Source: Palleronia aestuarii
GTDB taxonomy: Bacteria; Pseudomonadota; Alphaproteobacteria; Rhodobacterales; Rhodobacteraceae
Direction of reading: 5' to 3'
NCBI RefSeq assembly: GCF_003253995.1
Contig: NZ_QKZL01000002.1
Span: 186,001-250,000 of the forward strand
Length of the DNA stretch: 64,000 nt
Shown here: piece by piece, positions 25,832 to 36,007 of the stretch
Layout of the letters: each line of letters starts with the position of its first letter
How positions within the stretch are numbered: the stretch's first letter is position 1
Program-made: the position numbers and the translations under genes
Notes under the pieces: generated by a model
The model's input: the letters and a program-made list of their open reading frames with translations, nothing else
Database searches by the model: none
Told to the model about the DNA's origin: nothing

Positions 25832-27001
25832 TCAACCCAGGAGGTCGTCGCGCCCGAGGGTGAAGCCGGAGGCGATCCAGCGGCGTTCCGCCTCCGCAAG
25901 GCCCGCACCGATCTCCGGCCCTTGCACCTTGTCCGCGAAGTCGCGCCCGGTGACGGGCAGGATTGCGCCCGCTCCGCGGTCGAGCCGCGCTTCGAGGTCC
26001 GCGGGAAGCGGGGCTTCGAAACTCGCGGCGCGTAGCAGCTCCACATCGCGGGCGGCCTCGCGCCCATGCCGCCAGGAGAGTTCCGCCGTACCGGCGGCGC
26101 TACCGATCTCCGTGCGCAGAAGGTCGAGTGCCTTCGTTTGTCGCCGCGACAGGCGCAGGCGCTTCGCGGCCTCCTCACCGCCCAGTGCCGCGAGGCGCCG
26201 GATCGGGTCCGGCGCGGCGCCCGCGAGCTCCTCCATGTGGACGAGGAGGGTAAGCGTGGCGGTTTCCGCACCGGGCAGGAGACGCGCGAGAATTCCGGCC
26301 TGTGCCATCGCACCAACCGAAGGCGCGGGATCGGGAGCGGCGAGGAGCTTCAGCATCTCCTTGCCGACGCGCTCCGCGGAGAGACGATCGAGCCCGTCCG
26401 CCCCCTCCGCACAGGCCGCAAGCGCCTCGGCGTCAAGCCCTTCCATCGGATCGCCGTACCAGGCGTGGAAGCGGAAATATCGCAGGATCCGCAAGGTATC
26501 CTCCGAAATCCGGGCGCGTGCATCTCCTACGAAACGGACCCGCCGCGCGCGGAGATCGTCGAGGCCGCCCATAGGATCGACAACCTTTCCGTCCGGCGCG
26601 GCGTAAAGGGCGTTCATGGTGAAGTCGCGCCGCGCCGCATCCTCCGCGACGTCGGTGGAGAAGGCGACTTTCGCGTGGCGCCCGTCCGTCTCCACATCGC
26701 GGCGAAAGGTCGTGACCTCGAGCGGGCCCGCCTCTGTCACGATCGTCACGGTGCCGTGCTCTAGGCCGGTCGGGACCGCGCGGAACCCGGCTTCCTCCGC
26801 AATCTCAATCACCCGCTTGGGCCGGGCATCGGTCGCGATATCGATATCGTCGACCTCGCGACCCAGAAGCGCGTTGCGGACGCAGCCCCCCACGAAGAAC
26901 GCGGCATAACCGGCAGATCCGAGGGCGGAGAGCAAAGCCTGCACCGGCGCGGCCTCGCGCCAGGGGCCGGTGGCGATCACCGCGCAACGCCCGGAGGGCA
27001 A
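25832..27001 (-). CDS. CCA tRNA nucleotidyltransferase / poly(A) polymerase family
   Basis: About 389 residues. The family adds or repairs the CCA end of tRNA. The nucleotidyltransferase signature FVGGCVRNALLGREVDDIDIAT carries the DxD metal motif; GTVTIVTEAG, RRDFTMNALY, and EDTLRILRYFRFHA follow. No HD phosphohydrolase domain is apparent. The start is unsure: a TTG at 27001 or a GTG at about 26980 (VIATGPWREA). It is spaced 94 bp from the ABC exporter. Confidence 0.92.
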   Translation of the reverse strand: MPSGRCAVIATGPWREAAPVQALLSALGSAGYAAFFVGGCVRNALLGREVDDIDIATDARPKRVIEIAEEAGFRAVPTGLEHGTVTIVTEAGPLEVTTFRRDVETDGRHAKVAFSTDVAEDAARRDFTMNALYAAPDGKVVDPMGGLDDLRARRVRFVGDARARISEDTLRILRYFRFHAWYGDPMEGLDAEALAACAEGADGLDRLSAERVGKEMLKLLAAPDPAPSVGAMAQAGILARLLPGAETATLTLLVHMEELAGAAPDPIRRLAALGGEEAAKRLRLSRRQTKALDLLRTEIGSAAGTAELSWRHGREAARDVELLRAASFEAPLPADLEARLDRGAGAILPVTGRDFADKVQGPEIGAGLAEAERRWIASGFTLGRDDLLG

Positions 27002-27068
27002 GTGCTTCGATCACGGCTCGGCGGCCCCGGTGGCGTGACGCTGGACGCCGGACGCGCACGCGGAGGTC

Positions 27069-27089
27069 GTCCCGGACATGACCCGGGAC
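27069..27089. repeat. Short intergenic palindrome (REP-like)
   Basis: GTCCCGG, 7-nt loop, CCGGGAC in the gap between two genes on the minus strand. Such GTCCCGG/CCGGGAC dyads recur between genes in many Rhodobacteraceae. Only one clear copy was noticed in this window. Confidence 0.5.
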
Positions 27090-27119
27090 CTGTCAGGGCA
27101 GAGCCGGGAACACGTGGGT

Positions 27120-27716
27120 TCATTTCGAGAACCGGTGAGCGAGACCGCGCAGGATCCGGGCGGTGGCCCCCCAAATGTAGAAAGGCCCGTACGGCACGGC
27201 GTAGTAGCGTCGCTCAGTGCCGCGCCAGAGCCGCGTCATGACCATGTACCGCGCGGGATCGACCACGTGGTCGAACGGAACGTCGAAAATCTCCGCCACC
27301 TCGCCCGGCTCCGCGACCGGAGCGAAGGGCCTGGTGATCAGTGCGAGGACCGGGGTGATCGTATAGCCCGTGACAGTCTCGTGCGCGGGCAGCGTACCCA
27401 GCACCTCCGCCGCGTCCCGGGGCAGTCCGATTTCCTCGCCCGCTTCCCGAAGCGCCGCATCGATCGCGTCGGTATCGCCCGGATCGATCTTGCCGCCCGG
27501 AAAGGCGATCTGCCCTGGATGCTGGCTGAGCGTGGCCGCGCGCTTGGTCAGCACGATGCTGCGCCTCCGCGGGTCGACGGCGACGAGGACGCCCGCGCCG
27601 GTCAGGGCGCGTTGCGCCGGCAACAAGGCGTTCGCGTTCAGGTCGAAATCGCTCGACGGTTCGCTGTCCTGTCCGAGCGCGCGGACAAGACGGTCGCGCA
27701 GGTCATCCCCGCGCAT
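27120..27716 (-). CDS. NUDIX hydrolase, CoA pyrophosphatase type
   Basis: 198 residues. LSQHPGQIAFPGGKIDPGDT includes the extra UPF0035 block (LxxHxGQxxFPGG) ahead of the NUDIX box, and REAGEEIGL completes it. This combination marks CoA/acyl-CoA diphosphatases, which cut CoA to 4'-phosphopantetheine and ADP. Its start overlaps the hslO stop by 14 bp, so the two are co-transcribed. Confidence 0.92.
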   Translation of the reverse strand: MRGDDLRDRLVRALGQDSEPSSDFDLNANALLPAQRALTGAGVLVAVDPRRRSIVLTKRAATLSQHPGQIAFPGGKIDPGDTDAIDAALREAGEEIGLPRDAAEVLGTLPAHETVTGYTITPVLALITRPFAPVAEPGEVAEIFDVPFDHVVDPARYMVMTRLWRGTERRYYAVPYGPFYIWGATARILRGLAHRFSK

Positions 27717-28704
27717 CTGGGGCGATCTCTGCCTCGAAGCCCAGCGTGCGGGGGTCGAACTCGTAGTGAGCCCCGCAGAACTGGCAATCGGCGGTGACGA
27801 CGCCGTCTTCGGTCGTCATCTTCTCGATGTCCTTGGCGGAATAGATCGACAGCGTCTGACGCACCTTGTCGGCCGAGCAGGTGCAGCCGAAATTCACCGG
27901 CTGCGGATCGAAAACCCGCGGCGCCTCCTCGTGGAAGAGCCGCACGAGCAGATCGGTCGGTTGCACATGCGGTCCGACGAGCTCCGTCTCCTCCACCGTG
28001 TCGAGAAGCAGGTTGGCACGGGTCCAGTCCTCCGCCTCGTCGCCATCGAGTATGTCGTCCGCGGCAAGCAGCCCCTGTTCGCCGGTACCGCCCTCTCCGC
28101 CCATGAGCGGCGAGGCCTTGGGCATGTGCTGCAGCATGATGCCGCCCGCGCGCCACTGCGCCTCCGTACCCGGCGCCTGCGAGCGCCCGAAGGACAGCGC
28201 GAAGCGTGTGGGAAGCTGCTCGGATTGCGCGAAATAGGTCTCCGCACAGGACGAGAGGGAACCGCCCGCGATCGGGGTGATCCCCTGATAGGGCTGCGTC
28301 CCCTCGCCCTGATCGAGCAATACGGCGAAGTAGCCCTTGCCGATCTGTGGGAACGGATCGCCCTCGGGATCGAGCTTGTCGGCGTCATAGCTCGCATAGG
28401 CGCGCACACGGGCGGGCGTGCCGTCATCGCCGGGCGCGAAATAGTCGGTAGCCACAAGCCGGCAGGGGCCATCGCCGCGGACCTGAAGCGAAAGCTTCCA
28501 TCTAAGCTTGATCGTCTGGCCTATCAGCGCGGTCAGGAGCGCCGTCTCCGCGATCAACGCTTCGATCGCGGGAGGATAATCGTGCTGCGCCAGCACTTCC
28601 TCGAGCACCCCGTCGAGGCGCGCCACCCGGCCGCGGATATCCGATTTGTCGAGCTGGAACGGCAGAACGGTATCGTCCCAGGCGATTTGCGATCCGAGGC
28701 TCAT
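27703..28704 (-). CDS. hslO: Hsp33 redox-regulated chaperone
   Basis: 333 residues. Hsp33 is a cytoplasmic holdase activated when four zinc-binding cysteines are oxidised. Those cysteines are present near the C-terminus as CTC and CQFC (FGCTCSADKV and ADCQFCGAHYEFD). The N-terminal fold has QLDKSDIRGRVARL and GGSLSSCAETYFAQSEQLPT. The start MSLGSQIAWDD at 28704 was chosen because the extension upstream has no family match. Confidence 0.96.
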   Translation of the reverse strand: MSLGSQIAWDDTVLPFQLDKSDIRGRVARLDGVLEEVLAQHDYPPAIEALIAETALLTALIGQTIKLRWKLSLQVRGDGPCRLVATDYFAPGDDGTPARVRAYASYDADKLDPEGDPFPQIGKGYFAVLLDQGEGTQPYQGITPIAGGSLSSCAETYFAQSEQLPTRFALSFGRSQAPGTEAQWRAGGIMLQHMPKASPLMGGEGGTGEQGLLAADDILDGDEAEDWTRANLLLDTVEETELVGPHVQPTDLLVRLFHEEAPRVFDPQPVNFGCTCSADKVRQTLSIYSAKDIEKMTTEDGVVTADCQFCGAHYEFDPRTLGFEAEIAPDARG

Positions 28705-28790
28705 GGGGTTCCTTCGTGCTGTCCGACTTGGCATACCGGGCCTATATAGAGCCGATCGCACGGGCTTGAACCCCGGGAAATGACGGAACG

Positions 28791-29234
28791 ATGACACGAA
28801 TTTACGGTCCGAACCCGGATCCGGCCCGCCGCTATACCCCGCGGCACGGCGCCTATGGCGTTCTCGAGCGCGAGGGACTGGTCCTGCTGACGCTGCAGGA
28901 GGAGCCGCAGATGGAGTTTCAGCTCCCGGGCGGCGGCATCGATCCGGGCGAATCCCCTCTTCGCGCGCTCCATCGCGAGGTCATGGAGGAAACGGGCTGG
29001 CGGATCGCCGCGCCCCGCCGGCTCGGCGCGTTCCGGCGCTTCACCTACATGCCCGAATACGATCTCTGGGCCGAGAAAATCTGCCACATCTATGCTGCCC
29101 GGCCGATCCTGCGTCATGGACCGCCATCCGAACCCGGCCACCATGCCGTCTGGATGGCGCCGGAGACGGCTTACGATCTCCTGGGAAACCGGGGCGACGC
29201 CGCCTTCCTCAAGAGTGCTCTTCGGGTGAGGTGA
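28791..29234 (+). CDS. NUDIX hydrolase of unknown substrate
   Basis: 147 residues with the NUDIX box GGGIDPGESPLRALHREV plus MEETGW complete. N-terminal YGPNPDPARRYTPRHGAYGV resembles a widespread family of NUDIX hydrolases in Rhodobacteraceae, substrate unknown. It is divergent from hslO (86 bp) and its 3' end overlaps the end of the facing REC-PP2C gene by 26 bp. Confidence 0.88.
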   Translation: MTRIYGPNPDPARRYTPRHGAYGVLEREGLVLLTLQEEPQMEFQLPGGGIDPGESPLRALHREVMEETGWRIAAPRRLGAFRRFTYMPEYDLWAEKICHIYAARPILRHGPPSEPGHHAVWMAPETAYDLLGNRGDAAFLKSALRVR

Positions 29235-30558
29235 GATCCGGCGAGGGGGACGATCCCGCGTATTCGACGAGCAGGCCAGAAAGATCGTCGGGTAGGTCGG
29301 CATCGTTGACGAGCGCGCTCAGTTCCCATTTCAGGGCGTGCAGCAGGCGATCGCCGACCTCGTGTCGGTAGCGCCGCATGAACTCGGCGAGACCCTCCTC
29401 CTCAAGCATGACGCCGTCGTCGGTCGGGCATTCGGTAAGTCCGTCGGAATAAAGCAGCAATCGGTCCCCGGGGGCGAGATCGAACTCGAACGTCTGGAAC
29501 TCGGCACTATTGATGAGGCCAATGGGCATGCCGCCTTCACCGATGAAATCGATCTCCCCGTCGGCACGCTGGATGAGCGGATGAGGATGGCCTGCCTGAC
29601 ACATCTGACCCCGGCCGGTCTGCAGGTCGATTTCGCCGATCGCCATCGTGAAGTAATGCACCGTATCGATCTCGGCGATGAACATGTCGTTCATCTTCTC
29701 GCAGATCTCGTGCGGCGGACGCATCGCGATCTCCGGGCCATCCCATCGCAGCGCGATATTCTGATCCGGCGTGTTTCCGGTGAGCCAGGAGGAAAGTCGG
29801 GCCGTCAGGAGCGCCGAGGCGATGCCGTGACCGGAGACGTCGAGAGAGAAGACCCCGATTCGCGACGGCCCCGTCGGGAAGCTGCCGACGAGATCGCCGC
29901 CGACATGGCCGGAGGGTTGGAGCAAGAACGAGACGGTGCCCGCCTGGTGGCGCACGGTCGTGCGCGGAACGAGCGACATCTGCAGCTTCCGCGCCTCGAT
30001 CAGGTCGCGGTCGAGCGCGGCATGCAGCGCCCGCATCTTCTCGAGCGTCTCCGTGACAAGGCGATTCTTCTCCGTAAGCTGGCGCTCGACATCGAGGAGC
30101 CGTCGCCCGGCGGCGATCCGGCCCAGCAATTCCTCTGCGCTGACGGGCTTGCTGAGAAAATCGTCCGCACCCTCGCGGAGCGCATGGGCCAGTTCGCCCT
30201 TCTCCGATTTCGAAGTCAGGACGATGAAATAGACGTATTGTGCCGCGCTGAGTTCACGGACGGCGCCGCAGAGCTCGATTCCCGTCATGCCCGGCATCAT
30301 CCAGTCCGAAAGCACGATATCGGGCAGCGTTTCCCGGCAGTAGGCGAGCGCTTCCTCCGCATCGCCCGCCTCGGCCAGTTCGAAGGACAGCCCCTGCAGG
30401 GACGACATCAGGATGCGACGTTGAAGACGACTGTCATCGACCACGAGAATGCGAAGCGGACGATCATCCATAGCGCCGTGACGGGCTATGCCGGTCTCCT
30501 CGCAAGCGTCGTCGTTCGTCATGTCGCCACTCATGTCCATACCACCCATTACGCTCAC
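29209..30558 (-). CDS. Response regulator with PP2C (SpoIIE/RsbU-type) phosphatase output
   Basis: Up to 449 residues. A receiver domain (about 32-155) has the acidic pocket VVDDS, phosphoacceptor Asp in VLSDWMMPGMTG, and the Lys in FLSKPVS. A coiled-coil linker (LLDVERQLTEKNRLVTETLE) joins a PP2C domain with GDLVGS, FSLDVSGHGIASAL, LLYSDGLTE and DDLSGL, carrying the metal-binding aspartates. The layout is that of RbaY in Rhodobacter, which acts in an anti-sigma partner switch. The start is uncertain: GTG 30558, or an internal ATG near 30471. A divergent HPt gene sits 79 bp away. Confidence 0.92.
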   Translation of the reverse strand: MSVMGGMDMSGDMTNDDACEETGIARHGAMDDRPLRILVVDDSRLQRRILMSSLQGLSFELAEAGDAEEALAYCRETLPDIVLSDWMMPGMTGIELCGAVRELSAAQYVYFIVLTSKSEKGELAHALREGADDFLSKPVSAEELLGRIAAGRRLLDVERQLTEKNRLVTETLEKMRALHAALDRDLIEARKLQMSLVPRTTVRHQAGTVSFLLQPSGHVGGDLVGSFPTGPSRIGVFSLDVSGHGIASALLTARLSSWLTGNTPDQNIALRWDGPEIAMRPPHEICEKMNDMFIAEIDTVHYFTMAIGEIDLQTGRGQMCQAGHPHPLIQRADGEIDFIGEGGMPIGLINSAEFQTFEFDLAPGDRLLLYSDGLTECPTDDGVMLEEEGLAEFMRRYRHEVGDRLLHALKWELSALVNDADLPDDLSGLLVEYAGSSPSPDLTSPEEHS

Positions 30559-30637
30559 CTGACTTAATCAACTGTGAACGCCGCTGGTTACGGAACCTTA
30601 AGGAGCGCGGGATTAGGTAGGTGCGATGGAGGCTGCC

Positions 30638-30979
30638 ATGCTGGATTGCACACGTATCGCGATGTTGCGGGACGATTTCGGTGAAGAGGGTTTCGCCGAG
30701 GTCATCGAAATATTCGCCGAGGAAACCCGGCCGGTGATCGCCGGGCTGCCGGGATCGACCGATCTCGCGGCCGATCTGCACTTCATCAAGGGCGGTGCGG
30801 AGAACATGGGCTTTCGCGAATTGTCGCTGCTCTGCAAGCGCGGCGAGCAGGCGGTCCGGCAGGGCGGCGATGTCCAGATCGACGCGATCGTCGAGTGCTT
30901 CGATGCGTCGCTCGTGGCTCTCAACGACAATCAGATCAGGAATTCGGAAAGCGTCGCGTCGTCGGTGATGTCGCGGTAG
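30638..30979 (+). CDS. HPt-domain phosphotransfer protein
   Basis: 113 residues, a four-helix HPt domain. The phosphorylatable histidine is His48 in LHFIKGGAENMGF, matching the HxxKGxxxxxG pattern. The start at 30638 follows GGAGG; an ATG at 30626 is less likely. It is divergent from the REC-PP2C gene, so it probably passes phosphate to or from that receiver. Its last 49 bp overlap the 3' end of the facing ilvA gene. Confidence 0.88.
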   Translation: MLDCTRIAMLRDDFGEEGFAEVIEIFAEETRPVIAGLPGSTDLAADLHFIKGGAENMGFRELSLLCKRGEQAVRQGGDVQIDAIVECFDASLVALNDNQIRNSESVASSVMSR

Positions 30980-32178
30980 GCGAAGCCCGCCGCATCGAGA
31001 CGTCCGAAGAGCGTGGCGAAGTTCGCAGCGTGCTCGGTCTCGATCCCGATGAGAACCGACCCGAAATTCCGTGCCGATTTCTTAAGATACTCGAACCGCG
31101 CGATGTCGTCCCCCGGGCCCAGCATCTCGAGGAAGTCACGCAACGCGCCGGGACGCTGCGGCAGGCGCAGGATGAAGTACTTCTTCACGCCCGAATAGCG
31201 TTGCGCCCGCTCCTTCACTTCCGGTAGCCGCTCGAAGTCGAAGTTCCCGCCCGAAGTCACGCAGACGACACGTCGGCCACGGATCCGCTCGGCGAGATCG
31301 GGCAATACGTCGAGGGCGAGCGCGCCCGCGGGCTCGAGCACGACCCCCTCCACGTTCAACATCTCGAGGATCGTGGTGCAGATCCGATCTTCCGGGGCGG
31401 CAAACACATTCGCGGGATCGACATCCGACAGGATCCGAAACGTCCGCTCCCCGATCCGGGCCACGGCGGCACCGTCGACGAAGCTGTCCACTTTCGGAAG
31501 CGTCACAAGCTCGCCGGCATTGAGCGACGCCGCGAGGCTCGCGCCTCCCGCGGGTTCCACGAAGACGAGTTCCGTCCCCGCACCCATTTCGTCGAAATAG
31601 CGCTTCATGCCCGAGGAAAGTCCGCCGCCGCCCACGGGCAGGATCACCATGTCGGGCGGCAAGCTCAGCTCGTCGAGCATTTCCACCCCCACCGAGGATT
31701 GCCCCTCGATCACGTGGTCGTCGTCGAAGGGCGAGAGGAAGTGCCCACCATTCTCGGCGCAGAACTGCTGAGCGGTCCTGAGCGTATCGTCGAAATAGTC
31801 GCCGGTAAGGCGCACCTCCACCGCATCGCCGCCGAAGGTCTTCGTCTTGCCGATCTTCTGCTGGGGCGTGGTTATCGGCATGAAGATGACGCCCCGCACC
31901 CCGAAATGGCGGCAATTGTAGGCCACGCCCTGCGCATGGTTGCCGGCCGATGCGCACACGAAGAGCGTCTGGTCGGGATCGGCTTCGCGTGCCTTGCGCA
32001 TCGCGTTGAAAGCACCGCGGATCTTGTAGGAGCGGACGGGGGAGAGGTCCTCGCGCTTGAGCCAGATATCCGCGTCGTACTTCGCGCTGAGATAATCGTT
32101 GCGCAGGAGCGGCGTGGCCGGAAACAGCCCACGCAGGCGGGCGGTCACGGCAAGGGCGGTGTCGGCAAAGTCAGACAT
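30931..32178 (-). CDS. ilvA: Threonine ammonia-lyase (threonine dehydratase)
   Basis: 415 residues. It converts threonine to 2-oxobutanoate, feeding isoleucine synthesis, with PLP on the lysine of SPVRSYKIRGAFN. The glycine loop is PVGGGGLSSG. A single short ACT-like regulatory domain follows (YFILRLPQRPGALRDFLEML), the short form of IlvA. The start MSDFADTALAV at 32178 matches the family. Its end overlaps the HPt gene on the other strand by 49 bp. Confidence 0.95.
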   Translation of the reverse strand: MSDFADTALAVTARLRGLFPATPLLRNDYLSAKYDADIWLKREDLSPVRSYKIRGAFNAMRKAREADPDQTLFVCASAGNHAQGVAYNCRHFGVRGVIFMPITTPQQKIGKTKTFGGDAVEVRLTGDYFDDTLRTAQQFCAENGGHFLSPFDDDHVIEGQSSVGVEMLDELSLPPDMVILPVGGGGLSSGMKRYFDEMGAGTELVFVEPAGGASLAASLNAGELVTLPKVDSFVDGAAVARIGERTFRILSDVDPANVFAAPEDRICTTILEMLNVEGVVLEPAGALALDVLPDLAERIRGRRVVCVTSGGNFDFERLPEVKERAQRYSGVKKYFILRLPQRPGALRDFLEMLGPGDDIARFEYLKKSARNFGSVLIGIETEHAANFATLFGRLDAAGFAYRDITDDATLSEFLI

Positions 32179-32408
32179 GCGCGTCACATGGCGCAAGCGG
32201 ACGTGCGAGGCAAGCTTGCGGTCTTCGATGTGACGGCCAGAAACCGTCGCGAGGGGCGGGATGGCGATCACGACCGCCCTGCCCGGGTCGGTCCTCCGAA
32301 ACAGTTGATCGGCGCGACGCCATCCCTCCCGACAACGCCCGCAAAGCTTGCCGGGACTGGTGAAAGACGGTATCGGCCCCGGCAGTCGCCGCCAGCCAGG
32401 AGAGAGAG

Positions 32409-33629
<1,221 letters not shown>

Positions 33630-33635
33630 GACGTA

Positions 33636-33656
33636 GGGCCATGCAATGCATGGCCC
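33636..33656. terminator. Hairpin between convergent argG and fasciclin genes
   Basis: GGGCCATGCA and TGCATGGCCC form a near-perfect dyad in the 35-bp gap between two stops. There is no strong U-run on either strand, so termination strength is uncertain. Confidence 0.5.
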
Positions 33657-33664
33657 CCGTTCGC

Positions 33665-34162
33665 CTACATGCCGGTATCGGGCATGAAGGCCGTGTCGAT
33701 GACATGCATCGTGACGTTGCCGACCTGCAGGTCGGTATCCACCACGGTCGTCATCGGCCCGCCTTCGGGTCCCACCATCACGGTGTCGCCATCGACTTCC
33801 ACCATGAGTGAACCGCCACCGAGCGTTTCGACGTTGGTCGAACCACCCGCATCCTCGGCCATCTGGATCACGTCCTCGGCCATCACGGTTCCCGATACGG
33901 CGTAACCCTGGATCACAGAGGCGAGCTGATCGGTATCCTCCATAAGGGCGTTCAGTTCTTCCTGCGGTGCCGCGGACAGCGCCTCGTTCGAGGGAACGAA
34001 GACGGTGACCTCATCGCCGTTCACGATCATGTCGGTGACGCCGGCCGTTTCCGCAGCGCCGACCGCATCGCTCACGTCCTCGGACAGATCCTGCGCCAGT
34101 GCGGGCGTCGCAAGTCCAAGGGTCAGGGCGATGAGTGAGCTCTGAGCGAACTTCATGTACAT
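33665..34162 (-). CDS. Fasciclin-domain secreted protein
   Basis: 165 residues from MYMKFAQSSLIALTLG, with signal peptide ending TPALAQ. One fasciclin (FAS1) domain follows: VTVFVPSNEAL, a YAVSGTVMAEDV central segment, and GNVTMHVIDTAFMP at the end. FAS1 proteins act in cell adhesion or surface interaction. GGAGGAG precedes the chosen ATG at 34162. It is divergent from msrA by 206 bp. Confidence 0.9.
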   Translation of the reverse strand: MYMKFAQSSLIALTLGLATPALAQDLSEDVSDAVGAAETAGVTDMIVNGDEVTVFVPSNEALSAAPQEELNALMEDTDQLASVIQGYAVSGTVMAEDVIQMAEDAGGSTNVETLGGGSLMVEVDGDTVMVGPEGGPMTTVVDTDLQVGNVTMHVIDTAFMPDTGM

Positions 34163-34368
34163 CCGGTTCTCCTCCAATGTGACGAATGCAAGTCCACCGG
34201 CATCATGCCGGTCGTGCCGCATTCCTCTCCTTTAAGGGTATTGGCCGCATGTCATTTCGACAGGGCAGGCCCCCCGTGGCGCATCGTCACGAACGAGCCG
34301 TTCACGGCGGGGTGTCTTGCATGAGCACCGCGAACACCCGACCATGGCGGGCAAAGGGAGACTCACGC

Positions 34369-35010
34369 ATGACATTCGGAAGAATATCGATCGCCGCCCT
34401 GTTCGCATTGGGACTTCTCGCAGGCGCGGCGAATGCCCAGAACGCTGAAAGCAAGACCGCGATTTTCGCTGGGGGCTGCTTCTGGTGCGTCGAGGCCGAT
34501 TTCGAGAAGGTCAAAGGTGTGGGCGACGTGATCTCCGGCTTCACGGGAGGCACCACGCCCGATCCCGTCTACCGCGCGTCCGGCGATCACATTGAGTCGG
34601 CCGAGATCCCCTACGATCCGTCTGTGGTGAGCTACAGCCAGCTTCTCAACCTCTACTTCCGCTCCGTCGATCCCACCGATGCGGGCGGGCAGTTCTGCGA
34701 CCGCGGGCACGAATACACGACCGCAATCTTCGTCCAGAACGAGGAGGAACGCGCTCAGGCGGAAGCGGCCAAGGCCGAGGCCGAAGCGCAGCTCGGTCAG
34801 GAGATCGTCACGCCGATCCTGGATGCGGGTGAGTTCTATCCCGTCGACGCCTATCACCAAGATTACTACAAGAGCGACGAGCGCATCGGGTTCAGTTCCG
34901 TCGGTCTCGCCGTTCCGAAGAGCATCGCCTACAAGCGCTACCGCGAAGGCTGCGGCCGCGACCAGCGGGTCCGTCAACTCTGGGGAGACGCGGCGCCCTT
35001 CACTGGCTAG
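34369..35010 (+). CDS. msrA: Peptide-methionine (S)-S-oxide reductase MsrA, exported
   Basis: 213 residues. The active site AGGCFWCVEADFEKVKGV has the nucleophilic cysteine; GGTTPDPVY, HIESAEIPYDPS and YHQDYYK are family motifs. A signal peptide (IAALFALGLLAGAANAQ) suggests periplasmic repair of oxidised methionine, unlike cytoplasmic MsrA. The start at 34369 follows AAGGGAG. It is next to a fasciclin gene, also exported; no msrB is adjacent. Confidence 0.95.
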   Translation: MTFGRISIAALFALGLLAGAANAQNAESKTAIFAGGCFWCVEADFEKVKGVGDVISGFTGGTTPDPVYRASGDHIESAEIPYDPSVVSYSQLLNLYFRSVDPTDAGGQFCDRGHEYTTAIFVQNEEERAQAEAAKAEAEAQLGQEIVTPILDAGEFYPVDAYHQDYYKSDERIGFSSVGLAVPKSIAYKRYREGCGRDQRVRQLWGDAAPFTG

Positions 35011-35028
35011 TCGGCAGACGGGTGTCGT

Positions 35029-35916
35029 TCAACCGATGACGACGCCCTGCCGTTTGGACTTGTGCTCGGGCTCGATATGGATCGTCACTTGGGCATCGGT
35101 CAGTTCACGCTCCATCTGGCTCTCAATCCGGTCGCAGATCTCGTGCGCATCGTAGACGCTCATGTCGCCGGGCACGATCAAGTGGAAATCGATAAAGGTG
35201 GTGGATCCCGCATGTCGTGTCCTGAGGTCATGGGCCTCAAACGCGCCTTGGGCATTGTGGGCAATCAGATCGCGGATTTGCTCTAGCCGCTCTTCGGGAA
35301 CAGCCTCGTCCATGAGCCCGCTGAGCGATTCCTTGACCACCTTGCCGCCTGACCAGAGGATGTGGAGCGCGACCAGCGCCGCGATAATCGGGTCGAGAAT
35401 TGCTAAGCCGGTCGCGACGGCAAGGGTTACGCCTGCCACCACGCCGAGAGACGTGATCACGTCGGTCAAGAGATGCCGTCCATCGGCCACGAGCGCGGGC
35501 GATTCTTCCGCGTGCCCGCGCTGGATCAGGAGACGCGACCAGAACGCGTTGATGACGGTCGCGCCGAGGCTTACGGCAAGGCCCGCCGCGGGCATGTCGA
35601 GCCCTGCCGGTTCGCGGATCCCGTGATAGGCCTCGCGCAGGATGAATAGCGCGGCGAGCATGATCAGCAAGCCCTCGAGCACCGCGCTCAGGAACTCCGC
35701 CTTGCTGTGCCCGTAGGGATGGGTGGTGTCCGCAGGTTGCGAGGCGACGTGGATCGCCGCCAGTGCCGCCAGCGCCGCGGCGACGTTCACGATGCTCTCA
35801 AGCGCGTCCGACAGGAGCGCGACGGATCCGGTGAGCCAGTAGGCGCCCATCTTGATCGCGAGCACGACCAGTCCGACGAGTACGCTCAGAAGCCCGATCC
35901 TGAACTTGACGGTCAT
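35029..35916 (-). CDS. Cation diffusion facilitator (CDF) metal exporter
   Basis: 295 residues with about six membrane segments. The second carries LLSDALESIVN and the loop has HPYGHSKAEFLSA, motifs that bind divalent metal. The fifth segment has VADGRHLLTDVITS. The C-terminal cytoplasmic domain (HDLRTRHAGSTTFIDFHL) is the usual dimerising metallochaperone-like fold. Probable substrates are Zn2+, Fe2+ or Co2+. It is convergent with msrA. Confidence 0.93.
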   Translation of the reverse strand: MTVKFRIGLLSVLVGLVVLAIKMGAYWLTGSVALLSDALESIVNVAAALAALAAIHVASQPADTTHPYGHSKAEFLSAVLEGLLIMLAALFILREAYHGIREPAGLDMPAAGLAVSLGATVINAFWSRLLIQRGHAEESPALVADGRHLLTDVITSLGVVAGVTLAVATGLAILDPIIAALVALHILWSGGKVVKESLSGLMDEAVPEERLEQIRDLIAHNAQGAFEAHDLRTRHAGSTTFIDFHLIVPGDMSVYDAHEICDRIESQMERELTDAQVTIHIEPEHKSKRQGVVIG

Positions 35917-36007
35917 TGGGGCTTCTCCATGCAGACGGCGAGGGACACGATACTACGCGCCCTCGCACCACCGGGAAACCTCCGATTCCCGGCGGTGCGG
36001 GCCGTCC

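Noticed and set aside
24253-25863. 536-residue open frame antisense to the ABC exporter, and 511 residues antisense to hslU at 60911-62446
   Set aside because: Shadows of clearly real genes with intact motifs; repetitive charged composition.
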